This document shows, one piece after another, positions 42,917-52,792 of a stretch of DNA of 64,000 nucleotides. Origin of the DNA: CAWKOH01 sp963851245 (GTDB lineage Bacteria; Actinomycetota; Acidimicrobiia; Acidimicrobiales; Palsa-688). The notes beneath the pieces were generated by a model. It saw only the letters and a list, made by a program, of their open reading frames with translations. It ran no database searches and was not told where the DNA came from. The position numbers and the translations under genes are program-made. The DNA is taken from positions 248,001 through 312,000 of the forward strand of contig CAWKOH010000010.1 in NCBI GenBank assembly GCA_963851245.1, written 5' to 3'. Numbering within the stretch: the stretch's first letter is position 1; each line of letters starts with the position of its first letter.

Positions 42917-45117
42917 GTGTCAGAACGAGGCAGCGAGAGCGAAAACCCAGTAATCCCCTCCCCGACACCCACGCCGCATCGGCCCCAGACGAACCAGGAC
43001 TGGTGGCCGAATCAGCTGGATCTGCAAATTCTGCGCCGGCACTCGGGTCAAGCGGATCCGATAGGCGAGGACTTCGACTACGCCGAAGCGTTCAAGACCC
43101 TCGACTTGGACGCGCTGAAGAATGACATCTTCGAGGTGATGACGACCTCGCAGGACTGGTGGCCGGCTGACTACGGCCACTACGGGCCCCTGTTCATCCG
43201 GATGACCTGGCATGCCGCCGGCACCTACCGCATTGCCGACGGCCGGGGTGGAGGGGGCGAGGGTGCTCAGCGCTTCGCCCCTCTCAACAGTTGGCCCGAC
43301 AATGCCAGCCTCGACAAGGCCCGCCGGCTGCTATGGCCCGTCAAGCAGAAATACGGTCGGAAGATCTCCTGGGCCGATCTCATAGTCTTCGCCGGCAACT
43401 GCGCCCTGGAATCCATGGGGTTCAAGACGTTCGGCTTCGGCTTCGGTCGAGAAGACATATGGGAGCCGGACGAAATCTTCTGGGGCCCGGAGGATACGTG
43501 GCTCGGGGATGATCGCTACAGCGGTGAAAGGGACCTGGCCAATCCTTTCGGCGCGGTCCAGATGGGCCTCATCTACGTGAATCCGGAGGGGCCCAATGGC
43601 AACCCGGACCCGCTGGCGGCCGCTCCCGACATTCGAGAGACCTTCCGACGTATGGCCATGAATGATGAGGAGACAACTGCCCTCATCGTCGGCGGGCACA
43701 CGTTCGGCAAGTGCCATGGTGCCGCCGGGGCGGAGTACGTCGGCCCTGAACCGGAGGGTGCGCCCCTCGAGCAGCAAGCCCTCGGCTGGAGGAACACCTT
43801 CGGTAGCGGCATAGGGCGCCAACGCCGTCACGAGCGGCCTCGAGGGCGCATGGACGAACGAGCCGACGAAGTGGGACAACGGCTACCTGGACAACCTGTT
43901 CAACTACGACTGGGAGCTCACGACGAGCCCCGCCGGAGCCAAGCAATACGCCCCCACGGATCCCTCCGCCCAGGGGACCGTGCCCGACGCGCATGATCCG
44001 TCGAAGCGGCACGCCCCCATGATGCTTACCACGGACCTCTCCTTGAAGATGGATCCGACCTACGCGCCGATCGCGAAACGCTTCCACGAGAATCCGGATC
44101 AGCTCGCAGACGCCTTTGCCAAGGCGTGGTACAAGCTGTTGCACCGTGACATGGGGCCCGTCTCGCGCTACCTGGGTCCGTGGGTCCCGGAGCCGCAGCT
44201 ATGGCAAGATCCCGTCCCCGCAGTCGATCACGAGCTGATCGGCGAGAAGGAGATCGCCGATCTTAAGAGCAAGATCCTGGCATCGGGTCTGTCGATCTCC
44301 CAGCTCGTCTCAACGGCCTGGGCGTCGGCGGCGACCTTCCGGGGCACCGACAAGCGGGGCGGGGCCAATGGGGCACGGGTTCGCCTGGCGCCACAAAACG
44401 GGTGGGAGGTCAACGAGCCGACCGAACTCGCCAAGGTGCTTCAGACCCTCGAGCAGATCCAGCAGGACTTCAACGCCTCGCAATCGGGTGCGACGAAGGT
44501 ATCGCTCGCTGACCTGATCGTCCTGGGCGGCTGCGCGGCCGTCGAGGAGGCGGCGAGGAAGGCCGGGCACAACGTGACGGTTCCGTTCGCGCCCGGGCGG
44601 ACTGACGCCTCCCAGGAGGAAACCGATCGTGGAGTCGTTCGCCGTGCTCGAGCCGGCAGCAGATGGGTTCCGTAGCTATCTCCGCGCCGGAGAGAAGTTG
44701 CCACCCGAGCAGAGGCTCCTGGACCGGGCCAACCTCTTGACGCTGACCCCACCCGAGATGACCGTGCTCGTCGGCGGCATGCGGGCCCTCAATGCCAACT
44801 GCGGGCAGTCCAGGAACGGCGTCTTCACCAACCGGCCCGAGACGCTGACCAACGACTTCTTCGTGAACCTGCTCGACATGGGAACCGAGTGGAAGGTCTC
44901 GTCCTCGTCCGAGAACACCTTCGAGGGTCGTGATCGGAGCACCGGCCAGGTGAAGTGGAACGCCACTGCGGTCGACCTCGTCTTCGGCGCGAACTCCCAG
45001 CTCCGAGCCATCTCGGAGATCTACGCCTCGGACGACTCGAAGGAGAAGTTCGTGCGTGACTTCGTAGCGGCTTGGGACAAGGTCATGAATCTGGACCGCT
45101 TCGACCTGAAGCGGTAG
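42917..45117 (+). CDS. katG: Catalase-peroxidase KatG (two frameshifts)
   Basis: A haem catalase-peroxidase of about 733 residues, close to the usual 740. The distal triad is IRMTWHAAGTYR (Arg95, Trp98, His99), the tyrosine of the Met-Tyr-Trp crosslink is in QMGLIYVNPEGPNG, and GGHTFGKCHGA carries the proximal His. The C-terminal domain (VSLADLIVLGGCAAVEEA ... VDLVFGANSQLRAISE) is complete. The frame breaks twice: near 43812 (expected GSGKGANAV, found an extra base in ATAG) and near 44628 (TD then VESFAVLEP). Both are single extra bases, so the gene is probably intact in the organism. GTG start behind GAGAGGAG. It detoxifies peroxide and is divergent from Fur. Confidence 0.9.
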
Positions 45118-45221
45118 CTCGCGCTCGGCGACGAGGCCGGAGTTCGCCTTCGCAGCTCTGCATGTCAGGCACCTCAGTTCCAGGCCAGGCATTAGCCTGG
45201 AGCACGCGAGAGGAGCCCGTC

Positions 45222-45506
45222 ATGACGCCCACGTCCGAGCCAGGCCATCTGAGCAACCACCACCGCGACACGCTCGCCCAGATCATGCGGCACCCCGTCA
45301 GCCACAACATCGAGTGGCGCGCGGTCCTGTCGCTGCTGGAGGCAGTCGGGTCGGTGGATCAGTCCCATGACGGTAAGTTCGTGGTCAGGGTAGGAGCCGA
45401 GACTCAAACCTTCGATCGACCGAGAGGCAAGGACATCGACACGGGGCAAGTGGTTGATCTGCGCCGCATGCTGACCAACTCCGGATACGGCACCGACGTC
45501 GAGTAA
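45222..45506 (+). CDS. Hypothetical small protein, HicA-like (94 aa)
   Basis: A 94-residue protein with HRDTLAQIMRHPVSHNIEWRAVLSLLEAVGSVDQ and KFVVRVGAETQTFDRPRGK, a pattern of small alpha/beta actinobacterial proteins annotated loosely as HicA-like. ATG 45222 has GAGAGGAGCCCG upstream. No antitoxin gene adjoins it, so a toxin-antitoxin role is not supported here. It lies 104 bases after katG and may share its transcript. A perfect 13-bp stem follows its stop. Confidence 0.75.
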   Translation: MTPTSEPGHLSNHHRDTLAQIMRHPVSHNIEWRAVLSLLEAVGSVDQSHDGKFVVRVGAETQTFDRPRGKDIDTGQVVDLRRMLTNSGYGTDVE

Positions 45507-45515
45507 GAACCCGGG

Positions 45516-45548
45516 GCAACCGGTGAGGACCACCACCTCACCGGTTGC
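45516..45548. terminator. Bidirectional hairpin terminator
   Basis: GCAACCGGTGAGG (45516-45528) pairs perfectly with 45536-45548, a 13-bp stem and a 7-base loop, between two convergent genes. It begins 10 bases after the stop of the small hypothetical gene. It overlaps the last codons of the P450 if that gene is read to 45538, but lies just beyond it if the P450 ends at 45554. Confidence 0.7.
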
Positions 45549-46860
45549 AACCGCTATGGGCCCGGACTCGTGGGCGTGAACTCGAGCTCCAGACGCGTGT
45601 CAGCCCGCGGAGGATGTAGGTCGGCGCGTACTGGTAACGGCGATCACCGGCGGGGCCGTGGGCGACCTCCGAGATCCTGATGTCCTCGGTGCGAGCCAGC
45701 AAGCGGTCGATGCTGACCCGCGCCTCGGCCCGAGCCAGGGATCCGCCGGGGCAGGCGTGGGCGCCTCGCCCGAAGGTGAGATGATCGCGTGAGTTGTCGC
45801 GGTCGAGCTGGAACTCTCCCGGAAAGTTGAAGCGGCGGGGGTCGCGGTTGGCCGCCCCATTCAGCACCATGACCGTCGTGCCGGCGGGAACCTCGACGCC
45901 CCCAACTGCGGCTGACCGGCGGGCCAGCCGGAAATCCCCTTTCACAGGGCTCTCGATGCGCAGGCACTCCTCGACAAAGTCGGGGATTCGATTCGGGTCT
46001 TCGCGCAGGTGCTGCTGGATGTCCGGCCGCTCGCCGAGCACCAGCAGTGACGCGGCGAGGAGTCGCACCGTGGTTTCCTGCCCGGCCGAGAACAGGTTCG
46101 CGGCCAGACGCACCACGTCGATGACCTCAGGGACCGACCCGTCCGGAAAGGTGGCCATAGCCATTTTGGTCAGCACGTCATCGCGAGGCTGGCGCCGGCG
46201 CTCCTCCACGTAAGCGGTCAAGCGCTCGTAGAGGAACTCCAGGGGTGTGTGGCCAAGCGACCCTGAGCCTGTGCTACCGAGCGCATTCGCCCGCCGATGA
46301 CCGCCCTGAAGCTCGTCGCGGAACCACTCGTGATCGTCCTCCGGGACACCGAGCAGGTCGGCGATCACATAGAGGGTGAAGGGACCGGCATAGTCGCTGA
46401 TGAACTCGCACCGGCCGCCGTCGATGAACGTGTCGATCTGACCGTCGGCGCGCCGCCACATGAAGTCCTCGTTCTCTCGAAGCCGCTTCGGTGTGAGGAG
46501 CCGCATGAGGAGACCCCGGTGGGCCCGGTGCTTGGGCGGATCCATCGTCGTGACCTGGTCGCTGAAGGGAAGCTCATCCCTGTAGCGCTCGATGAGCCCG
46601 CTCACGTCATCGCCCTCGAGAGGAACCGGGAAACCAGGGAACGGCCCGGTGACCGAATTGCACGACGAGAAGGTCTCGACGTTGGTGTACACCGACACCG
46701 CCTCCTCGTATCCGGTGACCATGACGACGCCGTGGTGAGGCTCTTTCACCACCGGGCACTTCGAACGGAGGTGATCGAAATACGGGTAGGGGTCCACAAT
46801 CAACTCGTCGCCTCTGAAGAAGTCGAGGCCGTCAAGGTCGTTGGGGTCGATCGCGCTCAC
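45538..46860 (-). CDS. Cytochrome P450 (possible C-terminal frameshift)
   Basis: A 440-residue soluble P450. Haem Cys about residue 370 in FGRGAHACPGGSLAR, I-helix SAGQETTVRL, ExxR in ECLRIESP. The annotated frame ends with an unusual basic tail (SSSSRPRVRAHSGCNR). Another frame from about 45598 reads RLELEFTPTSPGP and stops at 45554, the normal ending of such P450s after RGLTR. A net shift of +2 or -1 in that stretch would give the shorter end. The terminator stem at 45516-45548 then falls outside the gene, which supports the correction. GTG start 46860; the upstream 259 bases up to the permease show no gene. Confidence 0.92.
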   Translation of the reverse strand: MSAIDPNDLDGLDFFRGDELIVDPYPYFDHLRSKCPVVKEPHHGVVMVTGYEEAVSVYTNVETFSSCNSVTGPFPGFPVPLEGDDVSGLIERYRDELPFSDQVTTMDPPKHRAHRGLLMRLLTPKRLRENEDFMWRRADGQIDTFIDGGRCEFISDYAGPFTLYVIADLLGVPEDDHEWFRDELQGGHRRANALGSTGSGSLGHTPLEFLYERLTAYVEERRRQPRDDVLTKMAMATFPDGSVPEVIDVVRLAANLFSAGQETTVRLLAASLLVLGERPDIQQHLREDPNRIPDFVEECLRIESPVKGDFRLARRSAAVGGVEVPAGTTVMVLNGAANRDPRRFNFPGEFQLDRDNSRDHLTFGRGAHACPGGSLARAEARVSIDRLLARTEDIRISEVAHGPAGDRRYQYAPTYILRGLTRVWSSSSRPRVRAHSGCNR

Positions 46861-47119
46861 CCCGAAAGCCTAGATCGCAGAGACAAGTAGTTGACATTCG
46901 GGGTTCGGGCGCCACCCGGCCCCGGCAGTCCGGGGGCCGGCCCGGAAAACGTCATTATCTGGCCTTCCAGCCGGCAAGCAGGGAGGAGCAGCACGAAGTT
47001 CGCGCTGCTCGAAGAGCCTTGCCCACGAGGTCATATCGGTCGGTGCCTGTAGGCCGTACCGCGCCGGATGGCGCCGTATCACGCCGTGCAGGCAGGACGG
47101 AAACGTCTATACATGGGGG

Positions 47120-48757
47120 ATGCTCGAGTTGAGCAGGGATCCCGCCTCGAGCGGTGCAGCTACCCATGGGCGCCGTGAGCCAGCGAGGGCAGCCGGAGCA
47201 AGGGCCATGCTGGGCGGCATGCCTCGGAGCCTGGCCCTGATCTGCTTGTTGGTGGCCGCGATCGTGGTCTCACCAGTGGTGATCACGATTGTCCAGGCAT
47301 TTCAGGGCGGCATTTCGGCTGTCAATACCGCCCTCCGGGCCAGTTCGTCGCTGGTCCTGCTGGGCCACACCGCTCTCGTGGCCCTCGTCGCCACTCCGGT
47401 GTGCGGCATCTTCGGGGTGGTGACCGCCTGGTTCGTCGAACGGACCAACCTGCCGGGCCGAAAGCTGTGGGCGCTGCTCGTGGTGGCCCCCCTGGTGGTA
47501 CCGCTGTTCGTCACCAGTTATGCATATGCCAACCTGGGGACCTCGCTCAACGGGTTCTGGGGCGCGACCGCCATCATCGCCTTCTCCTATTACCCGATCG
47601 TGTTCCTGCTCGTCGCCGCCAGCCTGCGGGTGATGGACCCGGCTCTGGAGGAGACGGCCGGCGCTCTCGGGCTGGGTCCCTGGAGCACATTCTTCCGGGT
47701 CGTGATGCCACAACTTCGCCCTGCACTCTACGGGGGCTTGTTGCTCGTAGCACTGGACGCGCTGGTCGAGTTCGACGCCTTTGTGGCCTTCAAGTACCAG
47801 ACCTTCACCCTGGACATCTACGCCCAGTACCGGCTCAGCTTCAGTGCGTCCGGGGCCGCCGCCCTTTCGTTCTTCTCGATCGTTCTCTGCGTCGTCATCC
47901 TGGTGGGTGAGACTCTCCTGCGCGGCGGAGCCAACTACACCCGGATCAGCGGCGGGGTCAGACGGCCGGCTGCGCACTATGAGCTGGGACGGGGGGCGCC
48001 GGTCGCGGTGATCGGTTTCGCCGCTTTGGTGACCGTAAGCCTGGGCATCCCTGTCGGCATGCTGGTGTACTGGTTCACCCAGAGCTCCTCAGCAGCACTT
48101 TCGGCCGCGGCCGCCGGTTTGAGCTATCTGGGTCCAGCCACGCTGACCTCGGTTCTCGTCGGAGCTGGTGCGGCGGTGGTGGCCCTGCTGCTGGCGCTAC
48201 CAATCGCCGTCATGGCCGTCCGCTATCGCGGCAGGGTCCCTACGCTGCTCGAGCGCAGCATCTATCTCTCCTTCGCACTCCCCGACCTGGTCGCTGCTAT
48301 CGCCCTTGCCTACGCGGCGAGCCACCTGGTTCATGTCCTCTACGAATCCGTGGCCTTGCTGGTGCTGGCCGAGGCTCTACTCTTTGTCCCTTTCGCAGTG
48401 GTGGCACTGCGCAGCACGCTTGGGCTCATCGAACCGGCGCTCGAAGACTCCGCCCGGGCGTTGGGTCTGGGTCCCCTCCGTGCTCTGTGGCGGGTCACCC
48501 TGCCGCTCGCCCGTCCTGGTCTGGCAGCCGGCGGCGTGCTGGTGTTCGCCTTCGTACTGGGCGACCTTTCCACCGCGCAGGTGCTCTTGCCTCCATCGAT
48601 GTACACGCTTGGCACCGTGTTCTGGGCCAACAGCAGCACCGTGGCTTACGCCGCGGCGGCCCCCTATGGAGCGGTGCTGATCGGGTTGTCCTTGATGGCT
48701 ACTTACGTGCTCATGAGTCGCTTCGGCAAGGTTCGCTCGCTGGACGCTCGCCCATGA
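47120..48757 (+). CDS. ABC transporter permease, Fe3+/thiamine type (two-domain)
   Basis: A 545-residue fused permease with about twelve transmembrane segments. Two copies of the inner-membrane EAA-type loop are visible: EETAGALGLGPWSTFFRVVMPQL (residues about 175-195) and EDSARALGLGPLRALWRVTLPL (about 440-460), as in FbpB-type iron permeases. Start ATG 47120 is preceded by CATGGGGG. It is 15 bases before its ATPase. It forms the membrane path for the lipoprotein at 50075. No Fe-specific residue can be seen in a permease, so iron is inferred from the binding protein. Confidence 0.9.
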   Translation: MLELSRDPASSGAATHGRREPARAAGARAMLGGMPRSLALICLLVAAIVVSPVVITIVQAFQGGISAVNTALRASSSLVLLGHTALVALVATPVCGIFGVVTAWFVERTNLPGRKLWALLVVAPLVVPLFVTSYAYANLGTSLNGFWGATAIIAFSYYPIVFLLVAASLRVMDPALEETAGALGLGPWSTFFRVVMPQLRPALYGGLLLVALDALVEFDAFVAFKYQTFTLDIYAQYRLSFSASGAAALSFFSIVLCVVILVGETLLRGGANYTRISGGVRRPAAHYELGRGAPVAVIGFAALVTVSLGIPVGMLVYWFTQSSSAALSAAAAGLSYLGPATLTSVLVGAGAAVVALLLALPIAVMAVRYRGRVPTLLERSIYLSFALPDLVAAIALAYAASHLVHVLYESVALLVLAEALLFVPFAVVALRSTLGLIEPALEDSARALGLGPLRALWRVTLPLARPGLAAGGVLVFAFVLGDLSTAQVLLPPSMYTLGTVFWANSSTVAYAAAAPYGAVLIGLSLMATYVLMSRFGKVRSLDARP

Positions 48758-48772
48758 CCGAAGGTAGCTGGC

Positions 48773-49837
48773 ATGGCTGAGCTCCGATGCGAGCATCTGG
48801 CCGCATCATATGGACCCCGCACAGTGCTCGACGATGTCAACCTGGTGGTCCCCGAGGGGAGGCTCACCGCCATTCTCGGTGCTTCGGGCAGCGGGAAGAC
48901 CACGCTGCTCCGCGTGATCGTCGGGTTCGCCCGCGCCGAGCAAGGCACCGTTACGGTCGGAGGGAGGCTGGTGGCCGGCGGAGGGCGCTCCCACGTTCCC
49001 CCCCACCGTCGGGGTGTCGGATATGTGGCGCAGGAAGGGGCGCTTTACCCACATCTGAGCGTCGGTCAGAACGTGGGATTCGGACTGTCCCGCGCTGAAC
49101 GAAGGCGGTCAACTCGTATCGGTGAGGTACTCGAGCTGGTCGGGCTGGATGAGAGCTATTCGGAACGGCGAGCTGATCAGCTGTCGGGGGGAGAGCAACG
49201 GCGAGTGTCACTCGCCCGCGCCCTGGCCCCTGGCCCTCGCCTGGTCCTGCTGGACGAACCCTTCTCCGGTCTCGACGCCTCACTGCGGGTAGAGACCCGC
49301 CGAGCCGTGCTTAGTGCGCTCGACGCAGCGGGCACCACCGCCGTACTCGTAACACATGACCAGGCCGAGGCGCTCTCGATGGGTCACGAAGTCGCCGTGC
49401 TCCGCGACGGGCGCCTGGTGCAGACCGCCTCCCCAATGGATCTCTACAGGACGCCGATCGACATCGATGTGGCCCGATTCGTTGGTGATGCGGTCGTTCT
49501 TCCCGGCCACGCCTGTGCGGGGAGAGTCACGTCTGCGCTGGGGACCCAGCCTTTCATCGGCGAGCGGCTCGAAGGGCCCGTCCACGTCATGGTCAGGCCC
49601 GAGCAGATCGTGTTGCACCGGACCCGCCCGGCCGGTACTGCCTCCCCTGGGCTCGGACCTCCGACCGCGACCGTTATGGACTGTACCTACTACGGGTCCG
49701 AGATCGTTGTCCGCCTCTCGTTGGGCGGCTCTTCCGACCCGGTGACCGCCAGATGCTACAGCCACGATGAGCCCGAACCCGGCGAGGTGGTGGAACTCGG
49801 CGTCACGGGCCCGGTCGTCGCCTACCCGCTCGGTTGA
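48773..49837 (+). CDS. ABC transporter ATP-binding protein (Fe3+-type)
   Basis: A 354-residue ATPase of the FbpC/PotA type. Walker A is GASGSGKTT, signature LSGGEQRRVSLARAL, Walker B LVLLDEPFSGLD and the switch VTHDQAEAL. The C-terminal 110 residues (VHVMVRPEQIVLH, TYYGSEIVVRL) form the OB-like regulatory domain. Paired with the preceding permease, start 15 bases downstream of its stop. A second, diverged ATPase is at 52789. Confidence 0.93.
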   Translation: MAELRCEHLAASYGPRTVLDDVNLVVPEGRLTAILGASGSGKTTLLRVIVGFARAEQGTVTVGGRLVAGGGRSHVPPHRRGVGYVAQEGALYPHLSVGQNVGFGLSRAERRRSTRIGEVLELVGLDESYSERRADQLSGGEQRRVSLARALAPGPRLVLLDEPFSGLDASLRVETRRAVLSALDAAGTTAVLVTHDQAEALSMGHEVAVLRDGRLVQTASPMDLYRTPIDIDVARFVGDAVVLPGHACAGRVTSALGTQPFIGERLEGPVHVMVRPEQIVLHRTRPAGTASPGLGPPTATVMDCTYYGSEIVVRLSLGGSSDPVTARCYSHDEPEPGEVVELGVTGPVVAYPLG

Positions 49838-50074
49838 GAGTCGACGGCAGGTCCCCGGCGCCGCCAACCGCCCGGCAGGCGTCCGATCCGCCCTTTTTCG
49901 AGGGCACCCCGGCGAACAGCGATCGGGCGACCGGGCTGGAACCCGGAGGTTCTGTTCTGCTCGCCTTGCGCCTGATCTTAACCGTACCTAATCTTGTGGC
50001 TGTTGCTTACCAAACACGAGATGGCCAGGTCACGCAAACTGCGACTCCTGGGGCGGGTGAGGAGACGAACAACG

Positions 50075-51127
50075 GTGGGATCGGCTGATCGGAAGGCTCG
50101 GATAGCGGCAGTCGGAACCTCGCGATGGCTGGCAGGCCTGACCGCCATGGCCCTGGCCGCCACCCTTCTCACGGCGTGCTCGACGGACGGGGGGGCCAAC
50201 ACCATCACCTTGTACAACGGCCAGCACCCCCAGCTCACGCAAGCGTTGGTCAGCGCCTTCGAGAAACAGACGGGCGTACACGTGCGGGTGCGCACCGACG
50301 ACGGAATCATCCTCGCCGACGAGATCCTCCAGGAGGGGTCGAGCTCACCGGCCGACGTCTATCTGACGGAAAACTCCCCGGAGCTGATGATGCTGACCGA
50401 ACGTCACCTTCTGTCGACGCTCCCGCCTTCCGTCACCGGACAGATTCCCAGCCAAGACGGCTCCCCTACCGGGAACTGGGTTGGGGTTGCTCTGCGCGTC
50501 TGCGCCCTGGTCTACAACCCTTCCCGCATATCGGCTTCGCAGCTGCCCTCGAGTGTCCTTGACCTGGCACAGCCACAGTGGAAGGGAAAGGTGGCGATAT
50601 CCCCGACGGACTCGGATTTCCCTCCCCAGGTCGGCGCGGTGATCGCCACCTATGGCCAGCCAGCCGCTCTGAGCTGGTTGAAAGGCCTCAAAGCCAACTC
50701 GTCTCTCTACCAGGACGAGGAATCGACAGTCGCCGCCGTCAACCGAGGCCAGGCGGCGGTAGGGCTCATCAACAACTACTACTGGTACCGCCTTCAACTC
50801 GAGGTCGGCGCCAAGAACATGCATTCCAAGCTGTACTTCTTCCCCAACCGCGACGTCGGGGGTATCGAGAACGTGAGCGGAGCGGCCGTTCTTGCTTCCT
50901 CGCACAAAAAAGCCCTCGCCGATCAGTTCGTGTCGTTCCTGGTCTCGGTCAAGGGCCAGGAGATTCTCACCTCCGGGGACGACTTCGAATACCCGGCGCG
51001 CCCGGGCACCGCCCCGAACCCGGTCCTCCCCCCGTTGTCACATGTCAACCCGGCAGTCATCAATGTGGTCAGCCTGGGCGACGACCAGCCCGCGGCGAAA
51101 CTGATACAGCAGGCCGGACTCACCTGA
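50075..51127 (+). CDS. Extracellular solute-binding lipoprotein (Fe3+ type)
   Basis: A 350-residue binding protein. The signal has a basic N-terminus, LTAMALAATLLTACS with a lipobox LTAC, so it is a lipoprotein anchored by that Cys. The mature part starts NTITLYNGQHPQLTQALVSAFEKQTG, typical of the FbpA/iron(III)-binding family; NNYYWYRLQLE contains the paired Tyr used to bind iron. GTG 50075 was preferred, with GTGAGGAG upstream. It sits between two permease-ATPase pairs and may serve both. A Fur/IdeR-like AT-rich patch (about 49975-50000) precedes it. Confidence 0.88.
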   Translation: MGSADRKARIAAVGTSRWLAGLTAMALAATLLTACSTDGGANTITLYNGQHPQLTQALVSAFEKQTGVHVRVRTDDGIILADEILQEGSSSPADVYLTENSPELMMLTERHLLSTLPPSVTGQIPSQDGSPTGNWVGVALRVCALVYNPSRISASQLPSSVLDLAQPQWKGKVAISPTDSDFPPQVGAVIATYGQPAALSWLKGLKANSSLYQDEESTVAAVNRGQAAVGLINNYYWYRLQLEVGAKNMHSKLYFFPNRDVGGIENVSGAAVLASSHKKALADQFVSFLVSVKGQEILTSGDDFEYPARPGTAPNPVLPPLSHVNPAVINVVSLGDDQPAAKLIQQAGLT

Positions 51128-51184
51128 GGTGGCTGTCCCCGACGGTGCCGGCCGCCGCGGAGGCGCCGTAGAAGGAACCTCGGC

Positions 51185-52792
51185 TTGACAGCGGCGGCGC
51201 CGCTCCGGAACCCCTTGGCCCGGCGACGCCGTCGCCGCTTTCCTTGGCTGTTGTCTGCCACCAGCGCCCTGATCGTTGCCGCCCTCCTCTCGCCGTTGGG
51301 ATTGATCCTGGCCCAGGCTGCCCAGACCGGATGGAGCCAGGTGTGGTCGCTGATCGATCGGTCCATCGTCGCCACCCTCTTGTGGGACACCATCCGGCTC
51401 GCCGTCGTGGTCACGGTGCTGGCCGCCGTGATCGGCACGGGGGCGGCGTGGATCACCGAGCGGACGGCCCTGCCCGGTCGGCGAGTGTGGACCGTCTTGT
51501 TGATCCTGCCGATCGTCATACCAGACTTCGTGCTGGCCTGGAGCTGGTCGTCGATTTTCCCGGCCGTGCACGGGTATTCAGGGGCGGTGCTCGTCATGAC
51601 GTTGCACCTGTATCCGCTCATCTACCTGCCCATGGCCGCCGCCTTCCGGGTCGCGGATCCCGGTCAGGAGGAGGCCGCCCGCAGCCTCGGGCTATCCAGA
51701 TGGGCGGCATGGCTGCGGATAAGCCTGCGCCAATCACGAACGACCCTGCTGGGCGGCTGCCTGCTGGTCTGTTTGAGCCTGCTGGCCTACTACGGTGCCT
51801 TTGAGGACCTCAGGTATCAGACCTTCACGACCGCCATCTTCGGCGAGCTCCAGACCCAGTTCGCCCCGGCCGCGGCGGAATCCCTCTCCCTGGTGTTGGT
51901 GGCCCTGTCCATCCTGGTCCTCGGCGGCGAAGCCTTCTTTCGGGAGCGCGGTCGCCTGCATCGCAGCGGGCCCATGGCCCAGCGGGCCCCCACGCCCTTG
52001 CACCTCGGTCGAGCCCGCTGGCCGGCCCTGGCAGCAGTTGCCGCCACCGTCGGGCTGGCCCTCGGGTTTCCGGTCGCCATCGTCGCCTACTGGATGGTCG
52101 CGGGCGGGTCGTCCGGCCTCCCTGCCGCGGTCTCGTTGGGAGCCGCGACCGGCTACTCGGCCCTCTACAGCGCAATCGGCGCGCTGATCGCCACCGGTCT
52201 GGCCCTGCCCGTGGCGCTGCTCGCGCACCGCCACCCAAGGCGCTGGTCGGCCGGGCTCGAGCGGTCCACCTTCATCGTCCAGGCCATCCCCGGCTTGGTC
52301 ATCGCCCTGGCGCTGGTGTACCTGACCAGCCGCTACATTCACGTTCTCTACCAGACCCCCGAGATGCTCGTGGCGGCCTATGCGCTGATGTTTTTCCCGC
52401 TGGGCCTGGTCGCGGTGTCCTCATCGGTCGCCCGGGCCTCCCCGAGACTCGAGGAAACCGGCCGGTCCCTGGGCCGGGGACCTCTCGTGGTCCGCCTCCG
52501 GATCACCCTGCCCATCCTGGCACCGGGACTGGCGGCTGCGTTCTGCTTCGTATTCCTGTCCGCCGCCACCGAGTTGACCTCCACCCTGCTGCTCGTCCCG
52601 ACCGGCGTGCAGACCTTGGCGACCCAGTTCTGGGCCTACGCTGAACAAGGAGTCTCCTTCGGCGCGGCCGCGCCCTACGCGGCCATGATGATCGCCATGT
52701 CTGTGGTACCCGCCTGGCTGCTGGCCCGCTGGTTCGACCGACGCTTCGTCAGCGAACCGGGCGGACGCTCCATCCTCGAGGCCATCACGTGA
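51185..52792 (+). CDS. ABC transporter permease, Fe3+ type (second pair)
   Basis: A 535-residue two-domain permease like the gene at 47120. EEAARSLGLSRWAAWLRISL and EETGRSLGRGPLVVRLRITLP are its two EAA loops; sequence identity to the first is moderate, so the duplication is old. TTG start 51185 with AAGGAAC upstream. It lies 57 bases after the lipoprotein and overlaps the second ATPase start (GTGA). It completes a second transporter core. Confidence 0.9.
   Translation: MTAAAPLRNPLARRRRRRFPWLLSATSALIVAALLSPLGLILAQAAQTGWSQVWSLIDRSIVATLLWDTIRLAVVVTVLAAVIGTGAAWITERTALPGRRVWTVLLILPIVIPDFVLAWSWSSIFPAVHGYSGAVLVMTLHLYPLIYLPMAAAFRVADPGQEEAARSLGLSRWAAWLRISLRQSRTTLLGGCLLVCLSLLAYYGAFEDLRYQTFTTAIFGELQTQFAPAAAESLSLVLVALSILVLGGEAFFRERGRLHRSGPMAQRAPTPLHLGRARWPALAAVAATVGLALGFPVAIVAYWMVAGGSSGLPAAVSLGAATGYSALYSAIGALIATGLALPVALLAHRHPRRWSAGLERSTFIVQAIPGLVIALALVYLTSRYIHVLYQTPEMLVAAYALMFFPLGLVAVSSSVARASPRLEETGRSLGRGPLVVRLRITLPILAPGLAAAFCFVFLSAATELTSTLLLVPTGVQTLATQFWAYAEQGVSFGAAAPYAAMMIAMSVVPAWLLARWFDRRFVSEPGGRSILEAIT

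Noticed and set aside
596..44628. Programmed +1 frameshifting as the cause of the frame breaks
   Set aside because: The break sites share no slippery codon, stop codon or downstream structure, and katG and LLM families are not known to use it.
45222..45506. HicA toxin of a toxin-antitoxin pair
   Set aside because: No antitoxin reading frame adjoins it and the resemblance is only general.
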